From assembly GCA_917880885.1 (NCBI GenBank), contig OU862912.1:50021117-50085116 (forward strand): a stretch of 64,000 bases of DNA, written 5' to 3'. The translations under genes and the position numbers were made by a program. The notes below the pieces were generated by a model. The model saw only the letters and a program-made list of their open reading frames with translations, searched no databases and was not told the origin of the DNA. Shown in pieces: positions 1 to 10,562 of the stretch (positions within the stretch are counted from its first letter, which is position 1; each line of letters opens with the position of its first letter). This DNA comes from Limnephilus marmoratus (Eukaryota; Arthropoda; Insecta; Trichoptera; Limnephilidae).

Positions 1-419
1 TAAAAGAACAAATAATTAACGAATAAACCAAACGAACGTTAAACTAAATGAACGAATTCTTTCCTTATTCAAAATATATTGTTAACCAATATTAATGCAC
101 ATTTTCAAAAAATCAACGAAATGAACAAATTCTTTTTGTACCGGACTACGCTAATTAGCGCGTAGTCCGGTGACAGTTGCGCGGACACCATAGCATATCT
201 ATTCTGTATTTGAATATCTTTGGTCTAATGATAATTCCAATGGTAGTGTCTTCTTCTTCTTCTTGTGCCCTATCCGCTCAACGGACTGTTGGCTATCATG
301 TTGGCTATGCGGACTTTGTTTACTGCAATGTAATCACAACAATAAGACTCAACCGGAAATTTGTCATTTTTTAAACAAAATTCTAGAAGTTACGAAACAT
401 TTTTACAAAAAAACAAATT
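1..419. other. AT-rich sequence with one strong hairpin
   Basis: There is no coding signal; the 65-codon ORF from 177 has no recognisable domain. The one clear structure is a hairpin at about 139-172: CCGGACTACGC and GCGTAGTCCGG pair around a short AT loop. It could be the terminal hairpin of a transposon, but I see no partner sequence. Confidence 0.5.
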
Positions 420-800
420 GATTTCGAAAGATTGTTGTGTTATCTAGATCTAGTAAAGCGGTGTTTTATATTTTTTTAAGTATGAATTTTTTTAATAAAA
501 AATAAGTTATAGATACTGTTAGACTATGCTCAGATTTATTAATTTTCAAAACCGAAATATTATTATACACAAGACCGAATTCATACTATATAATCAATAG
601 ATTATCTGATAAAGCCATGTTTCAAAATATTAATTTTAGTTCAAATAAAATCATTTAAAAAAAAATTCCGGCACGTGTTTCATGTCGAAAATTGGTCTAT
701 TTGTTTATTTATTTGCGCATTTACCAACTAATATAATTCAGATTTTTTAAAACACATATTTTGATTAGACATTATTGAAAAATAATAAATTATTTTAAAC
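420..800 (+). repeat. Dispersed repeat K, copy 1
   Basis: This AT-rich stretch is similar, in the same orientation, to 54258-54640. Shared landmarks are GATTTCGAAAGATTGTT near the start, GAAAATTGGTC in the middle, ATTTATTTGCGCA, and AGACATTATTGAAAAAT near the end. Nothing is coded. It is an interspersed repeat of unknown class; I could not define its ends or a target duplication. Confidence 0.6.
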
Positions 801-841
801 AAAAATAATTTTAGGAAATATACATTTTAAATTAATTTACC

Positions 842-1670
842 AACTCGAGTTTGGTCATCTTTATAGCAAAACATAAGCTCAGATAAATATACTTGGTCGA
901 AGTGTCGAAGGTTCAAGCCAATTAATACTACCGGCCCGAACCGCGGGCAAGGGAGGATGTCTCTGTGACGCTCTTCCCAGCAAAATTTTGATGTTATCAT
1001 TTCAGTAAAATTGGTCACAAAAGGTCCAAATAAGAAAATTTTCACCATGAAACACAAGGCCCAACATCAAAAACCTTTTGCATTTTGAATTAAAAAAAAG
1101 ATTTTATTGTTTCACCCAGACGCGAGCTACAGTAGACAAAATATGAATTCTGGTTTGCTTGAAGTACACTCTTAAACTAAAAAAAAACTAAATAAAACTT
1201 TTATAATTTATTACAACATCGCACAAAAGCAGAGCTCGAAAACAGGTTTTTGCAAATGAGCATAAAAAGTAATATTTAAAAGCAGCCTTTTTAATAGGGG
1301 TTCGTTCAACCCCTTCAGTGTCAAATGTTGACAATTATTAATAGAGGGGTCAACATATTCACATTTAAATGAACAGCGCAACCGGTTTAAAGTTTCTAAC
1401 ACATTTACCCATTTCGAACACATTCACCCATTTCTAACATATTCACCCATTTCTAACACATTCAGCCATTAGCCGGTGCATACCGTGTCCGTCATGCGTC
1501 ACGCGTTACCTAGTGCACTTATTTATGTGAAAAGGTTGAAGGGTCTCTTATATAATTTAATATATAATACAGGCAAGCTAGATAAAGGAAGGGTGTAGAA
1601 AATAATGTTCATAATTAGGCGCCTACTGATAGGTGCATACAAATAACGATACATTTTTGCAGCTGCACAA
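842..1670. other. No gene seen
   Basis: Mostly unique AT-rich DNA. The short phrases CACATTTACCCATTTCGAA, CACATTCACCCATTTCTAA and similar repeat about four times at 1398-1470, a small degenerate tandem repeat of roughly 20 bp. ORFs here (827-1057, 1211-1423, minus) look like chance. Confidence 0.5.
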
Positions 1671-2107
1671 TTTGGGAGGCGGATATGGGTACCGCCGCCC
1701 TAGGAACCATTTAATGGATAACCAACACCTCTGCTATAGGTCACCCCAAGTGGTTCGCTACGTTTGGTGACTTAGCAGGGGTGCCCAGGTTCGTGAGGTG
1801 AGGTTTGTCCGGGTCTTGGCGGCGGATGCGTCACCAACTGCATGGTAGGCCGGTTCGGGAGAGAATGGTTGAGGGAGTCCTTTTGACTTCTCCAGCCGTA
1901 CTCCCGCAGTGGGAGGGATGGATTCATACGTCCGTCACTCCTGAACACACTGACGCCAGATTCCTACTCACCCTTAATTCCCGTCTCCTTCCCAGAACTT
2001 CGTATATTTTTTTCATAAAAAGACCCTCCACACAGCATCCCCAAAGATGACATTACTGAGAGAAATTATTTTTCTCAGGGCCTCCTGTGTGGAGCTAATG
2101 TAAAAAA
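1671..2107 (+). mobile_element. SINE-A copy 1, sharing the LINE-A 3' end
   Basis: This is one of eight copies of a ~410-430-bp element. It opens with a GC-rich head (GGGAGGCGG, then GTACCGCCGCCC), followed by the landmark GGTCACCCCAAGTGGTTCGC and a TTAGCAGGGGTGCCC segment. It closes with CCTCCACACAGCATCCCC, a hairpin and an A-run. The last ~110 bases match the 3' end of the reverse-transcriptase LINE at 5304-6044 and 45551-46497. It codes nothing; the 81-codon ORF across it is incidental. A LINE-mobilised SINE is the best reading. Confidence 0.8.
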
Positions 2108-2117
2108 GGCAAAATCG

Positions 2118-2580
2118 ATGGTTTTTACTAGTAGACATATATATATGCATTTACTAAACTCCATAATCCCCTATTTACATAAAGTCCTCTTGACTTCGAA
2201 AATGTTTGATCCATTTCGTCAGACTTCATTTCGGGCACACGGACACGTCCACAACACATTTGTTTATATCGTCGCTGTGCTTGCAAAATCCGCTATGTTG
2301 AAAAACGTAACTTTTCAGGAGAAGGAAAAAACTGATTTATTTAGCAATGGCTCGCATTTTTTACAATCCAAATAAACAGAAAATTAGATCTTTACGTCGG
2401 ATTTTGTATAAATGATATTTTACAATTAAATATTTAATACTTTGGTAGTAATATTTGTTTTTGTGAATAAATGACACATAGCTGATTTTGTATGGGTCTT
2501 TAAATCCGCTTTGTGTTAGAGGCAGCATATAGCGGATTTTTATGTACGTATATTTTAGACATAACGGATTTTGCATTTAG
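2118..2580. repeat. Array of scattered ACATAGCGGATTTTGCA-type motifs, left block
   Basis: Copies or near copies of the ~17-bp motif ACATAGCGGATTTTGCA lie at about 2282-2298 (inverted), 2394-2410, 2475-2492, 2501-2519 (inverted), 2526-2544 and 2558-2577. The same motif recurs at 6104-6362 on the other side of the transposase pseudogene. Short motifs repeated in both orientations near the ends are typical subterminal transposase-binding sites (known for hAT, En/Spm and others). I therefore read this as one end of the transposon that carries the pseudogene at 3831-5174 (inference). Confidence 0.55.
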
Positions 2581-2766
2581 TTAGAAATGATATTAATTCT
2601 TTAATTGCGTATAATTTAAATGTACTAACGTATGCGTAAAGCATTTTTAACAAACCAATAGCCTATTTCTAACGAATCTTTATCTTTCCCAGCTGAAAGT
2701 TTACTTTTAAATAAGTAATTATCGAGAGAAGGTGAACTAAAAATATTTTGAGTAAGATGGAAAAAC

Positions 2767-3836
2767 AAGTTTATTACACGTTAAATTTTATTTATTGAAA
2801 GAATAAAATCAAGTAGATAGTAGTATTATACCTATTACAAACTAAACATTATTGAGCAATAATACAATCATTTTAAATTAATCTCAACATTTTAACAAAA
2901 CAAATTAACATTTTAGTTGCATAAATAAACAATGATAACGGCTGCTAGCAAAATAAACATTTGTCTAATAACTATTGAGATCGTTAAAATTTTATAAAAA
3001 TAAAAAGTACCTAAGTTATTAACAAAATCGGTATTTGAGATTATTATATTTTATTTATCAAAAGAAGATAAACAAGTAGATAGTCATTAGTATTATACCT
3101 ACTTATTACAAACCACACAATATTCAGCAATAATACAATCATAATAAATACAACTTTAAACAAAATAAATAACATCTCCGTTATATAAATAAACGATGAT
3201 AACGCATGCTGGTCTAATAACTATTGAAATCTTTAAAATTTTATTAAAAGCAGAAACTACGTAAGTAATCTACCAAAGCACTATTCGAGATTATTACATT
3301 TTATTTATTGAAAGAATAAAATCAAGTAAATTGTAGTAACTAGTATTATATTTATTACAAACCAAACGGTATTCAACATTAATACAATCATAATAATTAC
3401 AACATTTTAACAAAACAAATAACATATCGATTATGTAAATAAACAATGATAACTCCTGCTGGTCTAATAACTATTGAGATCTATAAAATTTTATAAAAAT
3501 ATAAGCTACATAATGTAATCTATCAAACCACTATTCGAGATTATTACATTTTATTTATTGGAAGAATAAAATCAAGTAGATAGTAACAAGTAACAAGTAT
3601 TATACTTATTACAAACCAAACATTATTGAACAATAATACAATCACAATAATTACAACTTTTAAACAAAACAAATAACTTCTCAACTGAGAAGTTATTTGT
3701 TTTGAATATATATATATAACTATGTAAATAAACAATGATAACGCCTGCTAGTAAACTGAACATTAGTCTAATAACTATTGACATCTTTAAAATATTATAA
3801 AAATAGAAGGTATGATAGTAATCAACAAAATCAGTG
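2767..3836 (+). repeat. Four-unit ~250-bp tandem repeat
   Basis: Units start near 2767, 3037, 3287 and 3537, at a phrase like GAGATTATTACATTTTATTT. Each continues through AGAATAAAATCAAGTAGATAG, TATTACAAACC, CAATAATACAATC, AAATAAACAATGATAACG and GTCTAATAACTATTGA. Periods are ~270, 250, 250 and 300 bp. The last unit is longer because it contains a small palindrome (CAAATAACTTCTC and its complement, ~3668-3700) followed by a TA run. The array abuts the 3' end of the transposase pseudogene, so it may be part of that transposon. Confidence 0.85.
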
Positions 3837-5174
3837 TTTAAGATTATCGTAAAATGAATGATAATCTCGATGCATATATAACTTTAAGGATTGTAATTGC
3901 TCAAACTTAGACATATCATTTTTTTTCTGTTCTGTGTACAATGGTTTTGGTGTTGTGTATAAATCTTGCTTCCTCCTTTGAGGCAGAAGTGTCCAGTTAT
4001 CAATGTGTCGGAGTTTAAATAACATAAATAACATAATAACCTCACCCTGTTTGTACAGCAGCCCTTGCCTCATTTTTCTTATTAATGTGAATTTGGTATT
4101 CTTCTTCACTTAGATTTCCCTGTTTGTGGGACACGCATGTGTCGCATTGATCCTTGCATGGTTTAAATATAGATATTTTGTTACTTTCTAAAATATCATA
4201 GAATGTCTTTCTTTGGACGCAAGTTATGCCGTTTTCTGAACACCACGACTTGTAAATTTTATGCATTTCTGTTTTAGATTTAAAAGAATCCTCCACGTAT
4301 GTTCTTAAACTAGTCGAGCGGCAATAATGACTCAAAACTTTAGGCAAAAGGTCCAACCGTTTTTTAACGGAATCTGACCTCAAAGTCTGAGGAACTCTGG
4401 TCTTTTGTTTCCCAGCTGTTTGAGTCTCATCTTCGTTATCAATCTGTGTTGATGATATCCATTGAGCAAACATATCTTTCGTAATACATAATGTGGCGTT
4501 GAAAAACTCTCTGCAAACTCTAACTTTTTCACCAATAAGCTTGGGTAAGGAGCAGTCGACCCCGATTTTGCGCTTCAAATCACTTCTACCTTTTAATTGC
4601 TGTCGCCGTTGTCGCCTCTTGAGTACTCTTCGGATATTTACAAGTCCGAAAATATAAACTTTCTCAGATTCCCATGTTGACAAGCTCCAGAAATAGTTAA
4701 CATGTCTAAGCGAGCTTTTCCATTAACCAATCCGCATAGAAAAGATCTATTGGATAAATTCAAGCCATGATGATTGCATGGTGTTTCTTTTATTTTTCTT
4801 TGAGCCCTTTTAACGGAAATTATACGTCCACTTACTCGTTTAATACCGCTATATTTTTTCCCCAGGATTCGTAAATATTTATTCAATTTTCGTTTGCCCT
4901 TTATGTTCGGTACATTAGTCGACAGATCGTCTTCAGAATTAGAGTTAGCATCAGAGCATTCGAATTGTCCCGTTTCGTGATTCAAAATTAACCTATGCTT
5001 ATTTGTGCCCAGTTGATCCTCATCACATTTTGCGTTAGAATTTGAAAGTGCAACTCGTTCAAACAGTCCCGTTTCAGGGTTGAGTATGTTGTCAGCATCA
5101 TTATTCATGGTCATGATTACAACTGGGGATACATTCCCCACGTCTTTCTCCAAAACTGTTTCAGAAGTGTCCAA
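3831..5174 (-). pseudogene. Decayed, internally deleted transposase-like gene (KDQCDTC family)
   Basis: Three minus-strand reading segments belong to one former protein: 5174-4638 (N-terminal, with two copies of an ILN.ETG.FE motif), 4683-4042 and 4109-3831. A frameshift joins the first two near 4640-4690. The second holds LPKVLSHYCRSTS, a YVEDSF segment and the cysteine motif CKDQCDTCVSHKQGNLSEEEY. The third keeps a C-terminal tail with PLYTEQKK, KFEQLQSLK and HRDYHSFYDNL. From memory, full-length relatives are uncharacterised proteins found in many arthropod genomes. They carry an RNase H-like central region between the Cys motif and this tail; that region is missing here, so the junction near 4040-4110 looks like an internal deletion plus a frameshift. 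The gene cannot work. A transposase role is inferred from family spread and the flanking motif arrays, not proven. Confidence 0.65.
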
Positions 5175-5303
5175 ATGTATAAATTATTGTGCGCTGAGTG
5201 CACGTGCACTGTAATGTAATTTCATACTGTTTTAAAAGCTTAAATATTATTTTTTGATGAACTTAAATAATCTGCTAGCACGTGCACCAAGACTGAATAT
5301 CAT

Positions 5304-5966
5304 AATCTAGTCTCTTTCAACGGAAGCAATCTTCCGAACAGGCCCTCCATTGATATGCTTGGTGTAACCCTAAGTGACCAGCTCAGGTATGGGGGCTCCA
5401 TTGAAGCCAGAGTAAAGCTAGCCTCCCAAAAACTGGGCGTACTGTACAGGGCCCGCAGATACTTTAATAGTACACAACTGCTAACCTTGTACAAATCACA
5501 AGTACGCCCCACGGTTGAATTTGGCAGCCATCTCTGGTCTGGAGCTCCAAAATACCTGAAAAATACCCTCGACTCTGTGCAGAAACGGGCGGTCCGTTTG
5601 ATAGATTCTCCCATCTTAACAGACGGATTGCAATCTTTAGAGCACAGGCGTCGGGTGGGAATGCTATCCTTGTTCTACCGGTATTACAATGGAAGATGCT
5701 CCGAGGAACTAGCATCATTGATCCCTTCGGCACCGGTGCATAGTCGGGAAACACGCCAAACGCGTGCCCAACATTTGTACACGGTTGACATTTGTCACAT
5801 GAGAACGGGTCGTTTCTTCGACTCGTTTTTGTGTTCAACAGCTCGGCTGTGGAATGATTTGCCGGCCTCTGTGTTTCCTCCTTCCTACAACATGGGTCTC
5901 TTCAAGACCAATGTTCATTCCTTCCTCTCCTCAAAAAGACCCTCCACACAGCATCCCAGATGACAT
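5304..5966 (+). pseudogene. LINE-A reverse-transcriptase C-terminal fragment, copy 1
   Basis: The reading frame is open from AATCTA at 5304 through the Met at 5355 to the stop at 5961-5963. It encodes the region after the catalytic palm of a non-LTR reverse transcriptase: the thumb-like segment with MLGVTLSDQ, then SHLWSGAPKYLK, LDSVQKRAVRLIDSP, the Arg-rich RRRVGMLSLFYRYYNG, and the end RLWNDLPASVFPPSYNMG. It is nearly identical to 45780-46435, which extends farther 5'. The YADD box is absent, so the copy is 5'-truncated, as expected from incomplete target-primed reverse transcription. It is probably inserted in the transposon flanked by the motif arrays. The clade looks like CR1/Jockey-type elements of insects, judged by the C-terminal style. 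Confidence 0.85.
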
Positions 5967-6044
5967 AGGCCCTGAGGGAAATTATTTTCCTCAGGGCCTC
6001 CTGTGTGGAGTTAATGTAAAAAAAAAAAAAAAAAAAAAAAAAAT
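5944..6044 (+). terminator. LINE-A 3' tail: two-tier hairpin and poly(A)
   Basis: After the stop, CCTGAGGGAAATTATTTTCC folds on itself (CCCTGAGG with CCTCAGGG). An outer stem pairs TCCACACAG with CTGTGTGGA. An A-run of about 25 follows TTAATGT. The same structure ends 46386-46497 and every SINE-A copy that keeps its 3' end, so it is probably the site recognised by the element's reverse transcriptase. It is not a bacterial-type terminator. Confidence 0.75.
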
Positions 6045-6059
6045 AATAAGACTGCCCAA

Positions 6060-6370
6060 CTGTCCAGTCACGTGACTTGTAATATGTGCGTTCTGAACCA
6101 AGATGTGCAAAATCCGCCATGTATCATTAACTGGCGCAATATTAAGTGTTTTACTTTAGTTAAAAATGCGATATGTGAAGGAATCTTCATAGAGTATTTT
6201 GAAAGCCATTTTTTAAGCGAAAATACATAGCTGATTTTGCAGTTTTCTAAACTAGCTATAATATTAGAAAACGTGTTTTACAGGCCTATCCGCCATGTCG
6301 CGTTCTATCACAAAGCGTAAAAAACCGATTTTGCAAAAAAAAACGTTTGTCGGATTTTGCAGGCGCAACG
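6060..6370. repeat. Array of scattered ACATAGCGGATTTTGCA-type motifs, right block
   Basis: Related motifs lie at about 6104-6125 (TGCAAAATCCGCCATGT, inverted), 6224-6243 (ACATAGCTGATTTTGCA), 6282-6298 (TATCCGCCATGT), 6317-6337 and 6344-6362 (TTGTCGGATTTTGCA). Together with the block at 2118-2580 they bracket the transposase pseudogene and the LINE fragment. I saw no terminal inverted repeat or target duplication. Confidence 0.55.
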
Positions 6371-8125
6371 ACGATATATTCAATAAGCTTCTAATGAATA
6401 ATACATAGGCCAAAAATGTGTAAATTCTTAGTGTACCTTATAATCACCACGAATACAGGCATAAAAATCGCTTGGCAATGAGCCTAGAAGCGCTCGATTT
6501 CAGCACAAAAGTGGATTTTATTTATTCCGTGAATAATTTAATAAAAAATAAAAATAAGTTAATCAAGGGAAACTATCACAGACAATCTTACTGAGACCAC
6601 ATATTGTATTTTTTTTTAAGTTGCTTCTTACACATTTCTAATGAAAAAATACATTTTTCAATAGGTTATGCTTATATTTTTCATAAAGTAATTAACAATT
6701 TTATTTAAATTCTCCTCAAGCGAAACGAAAGAAAATACTTCAAGTTATCCAAGGCTAATATTTTGGTATCCAAAATATTAACGGATTCGTAGTAAAGATT
6801 AATCGAAAATCGTGAATTCATGTTAAGCTTCGCCCTACCTAATAGAAATAGCCACACGATGGGTATCTAAAAACGTTGGTTATCTATTTAAACAGGCAAA
6901 CGATTACAAAGCACATTATTATAAAAAGTTATTTTTATGGAATTCTGGGAGTCAGTACAAACACTGCGTCCCTTTTAACAATGGGGCTATAATTCACAGT
7001 TAGCCTCGTTAATTCGTTGTATGCCGGAGAGCGTCCCAAATGGCATTGGCCAACGTTCTAAATAAATAATAAATTCTAACCACGCAGCTCACCGTGGCGG
7101 CGAATGCACACAACGCCAAGATGCACTCCCAAATATTATAGCGACGCGCTCTTTTTTAGTCGGGAAAGAGGGAGACGGGTGTATTTCGGGCGTCGCGTCG
7201 TAGACCCTCTCCAGAAGTCAACTTTTTCCTCGACTCCTCCATAGTTGGGAGAAAGCGACTTGTCAGTGAATTTGAACGAATAAAAAAACATGAATTATGT
7301 TGAGAAAAAAATGAATTTATCTTCCACGAGAATCCTCAAGCTTGACACGCACTGCTTTGCAATAATAATTGGTGGCATAGCTAGCGTAGATTTTGTGGAT
7401 ACAAAAAGTTGTTCGTCTTCGGACGCCTGAAAATTAATATTTCGTTTTTCTGAACGAAAAATAATTACACTCGAAATAATACCATAATGTTATTATGTAC
7501 GCATTTTTCGAACAAAATAAAAATTAACCTCATAATATTAAAGGCACACAAACAAAGTATTTTGGTTGGAATTCAATACTAAGAATATATTTTTTGAGCT
7601 CTGGCATTATGAATTTTTTATAAAAATTTACAATAGTTTTCGATAAATCAAATAGTTAATAAGCATAATTAAATCACAACTCGTTCTTTCTTTGAGTGGC
7701 ATTGCAATGCATGACGGATACTCGCTAGTAATTTATAAAATGAGCATAAATATATTCATTTTAGAGGGACCTTGAAAATTTCACGTAGATTTGTAAGGAA
7801 AAGCGATTTTATCCAATTAATTCATTTTTTATTAATTAATTTTATTTTAGTAATTTGTACATTTAAGTTTACAAATTTCTAATTAATTATAATATTTCAT
7901 ATTGCAAACCAAATTTTATGTAGCTCCTACAATACGTCTTGAACTTTCAAATTGGTGTGTACTAAGTCTCTCGTAGCTTGTTATAAAACTTCATCCCCTT
8001 GTACAGCAATGGTATTTATGGTATTTTGCAGGAAAAGAAATGGCGAAACGCAGTTCCATGATTTTTTCAAAATTGAAAATTGAACGACAATACGCGTCAT
8101 TTTCGACGTGAAGTTAACTACTTTT
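6371..8125. other. No gene seen; partly unique sequence
   Basis: No ORF over 60 codons with coding character. A short GC-rich patch at ~7083-7260 (GACGCGCTC, GGGCGTCGCGTCG) differs from the AT-rich surroundings. It could be a relic of a regulatory region, but has no promoter motif I would defend. Confidence 0.4.
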
Positions 8126-8477
8126 AATTTGGGAGGCGGGAATGGGTACCGCCGCCCCGGGAACCATTATTATTATATATTAACCAACACCTCTGCCATA
8201 GGTCACCCCAAGTGGTTCGCTACATTTGGTGATTTAGCAGGGGTGCCCGGGTTCATGGGGTGACGTTTGTCTAGGTCTTGGAGGCGGATGACCAGGACAT
8301 ACTGAACCCAAGATTCCAACCACCCCTTAAACCCTTTTCCTTCCCAGAACTCTCCTCACCTTCCTTTCCTTAAAAAAACCCTCCACACAGCATCATAGGT
8401 GAGCATAAAGATGACATAGGCCCTGAGGGAAATTATGTTCCTCAGGGCCTCCTGTGTGGAGCTCATATAAAAAAAAC
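8126..8477 (+). mobile_element. SINE-A copy 2, internally deleted
   Basis: It has the head GGGAGGCGGG, the landmark GGTCACCCCAAGTGGTTCGC, and the 3' end with CCTCCACACAGCATC, the CCCTGAGGG hairpin and an A-run. About 80-100 bp of the middle is missing: GGAGGCGGATG runs straight into the GACCAGGACATACTGA-like distal part. A small GTGAGCATAAA insertion interrupts the hairpin upstream arm near 8398. Confidence 0.8.
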
Positions 8478-8639
8478 TGCGGTCCGCTATATGGCTATTC
8501 AAGATTATCAAAACGACAGACATAAGACATATATAGAACGTGTATTTTAAAATACCAGAAAACACCGCAAAAAACGCGAAGATTCGCGTTATTTGTCGTA
8601 AAATTTCCAATATCGCGTTATATTCGTGTAAATGGCTAA

Positions 8640-9237
8640 ATTCGCTGTTTTCGCGTAAACATTACGATTTCGCTTAAAATAACAAACGCGTTTTTTTTCA
8701 GATCTCTAGCAATGACTAATAAAAGAAACGCAACCGTATGTCCGTACATTAGAGACTACAGATATCTATATTATATATGTGTAGACTATAGATATATAGA
8801 TAATCTTACATGAGTCGACCTCAACTGATAGTGGGCGATTCTTAATCATCTGATATAGATAAATACACGTTAAATCACAGATAACGTAAATATTGGGTCA
8901 AATTTGTAGATAAGATCACGTGTTTTTGTTATTTGTTGTGCAACAAATTGAAATCGAAATATTTATCGACTTGATTGCTTTAGGGAATGAATGTATTGTT
9001 CCTTGTTCATACAATTAATGAAGAATGTTTGGATTAAATAATAATATGGGGAAAAAAGTATTTTCTCGGTAAAAAGGGGGTCCACTCTAATGCACTATCG
9101 CTTTTTTATAGAGTTCCGGCTAGCTGGCTACATATTATTTATTAAGTTATGAGGGTAGATTTTGAAATAATAAAAACGTCCCCGACATCCGGTTTCTAGC
9201 TGAATTTACTAAAACTAAACAGGAATAGTGAATTAAA
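8640..9237. other. No gene seen
   Basis: AT-rich; contains short ATATATCTATAG-type near-repeats around 8758-8805. No coding signal. Confidence 0.4.
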
Positions 9238-9722
9238 ATTATTGAAGTGAAAACATCTTCTGCACCGTTGTGATTTGGAACTCGATGAAACGAAAAATAG
9301 CGACACTAAAAAGAGACAAACACATATATCTATAGGATTTAGCCTGCGAGAATGAGATAGAATAATCAGTCTCCTCTTTGTGCGGTGCTTACACTCCTTG
9401 TGTAGCTTCCTCACTCTTGTCTACTTTAGTTTTCTGAAGGTTTCACTTCTACCGCGTGTGAACTGCGCACTTGTATTTTTGAAGAGAAAACTTCTTTAGC
9501 GCCGTTGTGATTTGTAACTCGGTGAAACGAAAAACAGCGACACTAAAAAGAGACAAACACATAGGTACATCTATAAGATTTAACCTGCGAGAGAATGAGA
9601 TAGAATAATCGGTCTCCTCTTTGTGCGGTGCTTCGTAGCCTCCTACAAGAGTGGGGACTCTTGTATACTTTGGTTTTCTGAAGGTTTCACTTCTACCGCG
9701 TATGAATTGAACACTCTGTTTT
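9238..9722 (+). repeat. Repeat E, tandem dimer of ~240-bp units
   Basis: Two units, about 9238-9478 and 9479-9722, share GTTGTGATTTG, GAAACGAAAAA, GCGACACTAAAAAGAGACA, CTCCTCTTTGTGCGGTGC and the closing AGGTTTCACTTCTACCGCG. Diverged single copies lie at 52846-53131 and, partly, 35510-35690. Each unit starts with GAAGTGAAAAC and ends with the partly complementary GGTTTCACTTC, which may be short terminal inverted repeats. Confidence 0.75.
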
Positions 9723-10083
9723 GTTTTAAAGAAATACCTACAAAAATTCCTCGGTACGAATAACCTGACAATATTTCAATTCCGAATTTTATCAATTTAA
9801 GAGAAAAGCTTTGCTTGTGCATTGGATATTTTCAAGTTGTTCATTTTTATGTGAAACAGCGAAAACTACTCCTGAAAGGTCAGCTTCGGCTTTAGCTCTC
9901 CAACCCAATTAAATTCAGCTCTAAACGTCATTTCCATCACGAGTCACGAAACTTTGAAATATCCAATAAAAATTGAAAAAACAATTTGTGAAAAAATTCA
10001 TATGATTGTATTAATTTAGCTATGTTCTGTAAAATACCCAATTGGGCGTAATAATAAAGGCTGGCTGAATTACAAACATGCTT
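9723..10083. other. No gene seen
   Basis: AT-rich, non-coding. Confidence 0.4.
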
Positions 10084-10153
10084 TAATAATAATAATAATA
10101 AATTTGGACAACTTATATAGCGCTGTTTTTGCAAAAAATCGCCTCAAGAGCGC
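10084..10153 (-). repeat. GCGCC-hairpin tail repeat T with (TTA)n, copy 1
   Basis: An (AATAAT)n run is followed by TATAGCGCTGTTTTTGC and AAAATCGCCTCAAGAGCGC. Read on the minus strand this is the shared tail: a GCGCC...GGCGC outer stem, an inner hairpin, and a TTA microsatellite at the end. The pattern recurs at 16082, 18764, 26873, 48770 and 57756. Such tails usually mark 3' ends of non-LTR elements (inference). Confidence 0.6.
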
Positions 10154-10340
10154 ATATACCTGCTCATGTTTATTTTTATAATAATAACAAACTTACCCAC
10201 GTATTGCGCTGTAACCATTAATTATATAGAGCACCTACTTACTTCTTTCGTACCTACTTCTTTGTACAACTGTGTATAATAATGTAACTACATACTTTTA
10301 ATGTACATCTGTCATACTCGTTTTATTACTTTATTTACTA

Positions 10341-10562
10341 TTAGCGATTTCCCGACATGCGTTGCAATGCCACTTAATAAAGAAATTGTTTTTCCCTGCG
10401 TGTCCTTTCCCATTCGTCCCATTCCCCTTCCGCCGGCCCTTCCCCTCCCATGCCCCCTTCGTCTCACGCGTTCCCCCTCCACCTTCCCCGTCTTCCTACT
10501 CCCCTCTCCCACTCCCCGTCCCACCAACCCCCCTCCCATGATAACCATCAACAATTTCCAAT
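10341..10562 (-). mobile_element. Helitron-like element, copy 1, truncated
   Basis: It contains CCCGACATGCGTTGCAATGC followed by a C-rich tract (CATTCGTCCC, CTCCCACTCCCC). This is the minus-strand equivalent of the end of 14596-15074, with a mutated CTAG terminus (TTAG) at the left and loss of the far end. The 80- and 87-codon ORFs on both strands are Pro/Arg/Gly-rich artefacts of the C-rich tract. Confidence 0.65.

Noticed and set aside
2767..3836. CRISPR-like array of regularly spaced repeats
   Set aside because: Units are ~250 bp and similar over their full length, there are no unique spacers, and the genome is eukaryotic.
5464..5838. 124-codon minus ORF, repeated at 45936-46310
   Set aside because: It is the antisense shadow of the reverse-transcriptase frame; conserved only because the sense strand is.
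7083..7260. GC-rich patch as an exon
   Set aside because: All frames are broken by stops and no domain appears.
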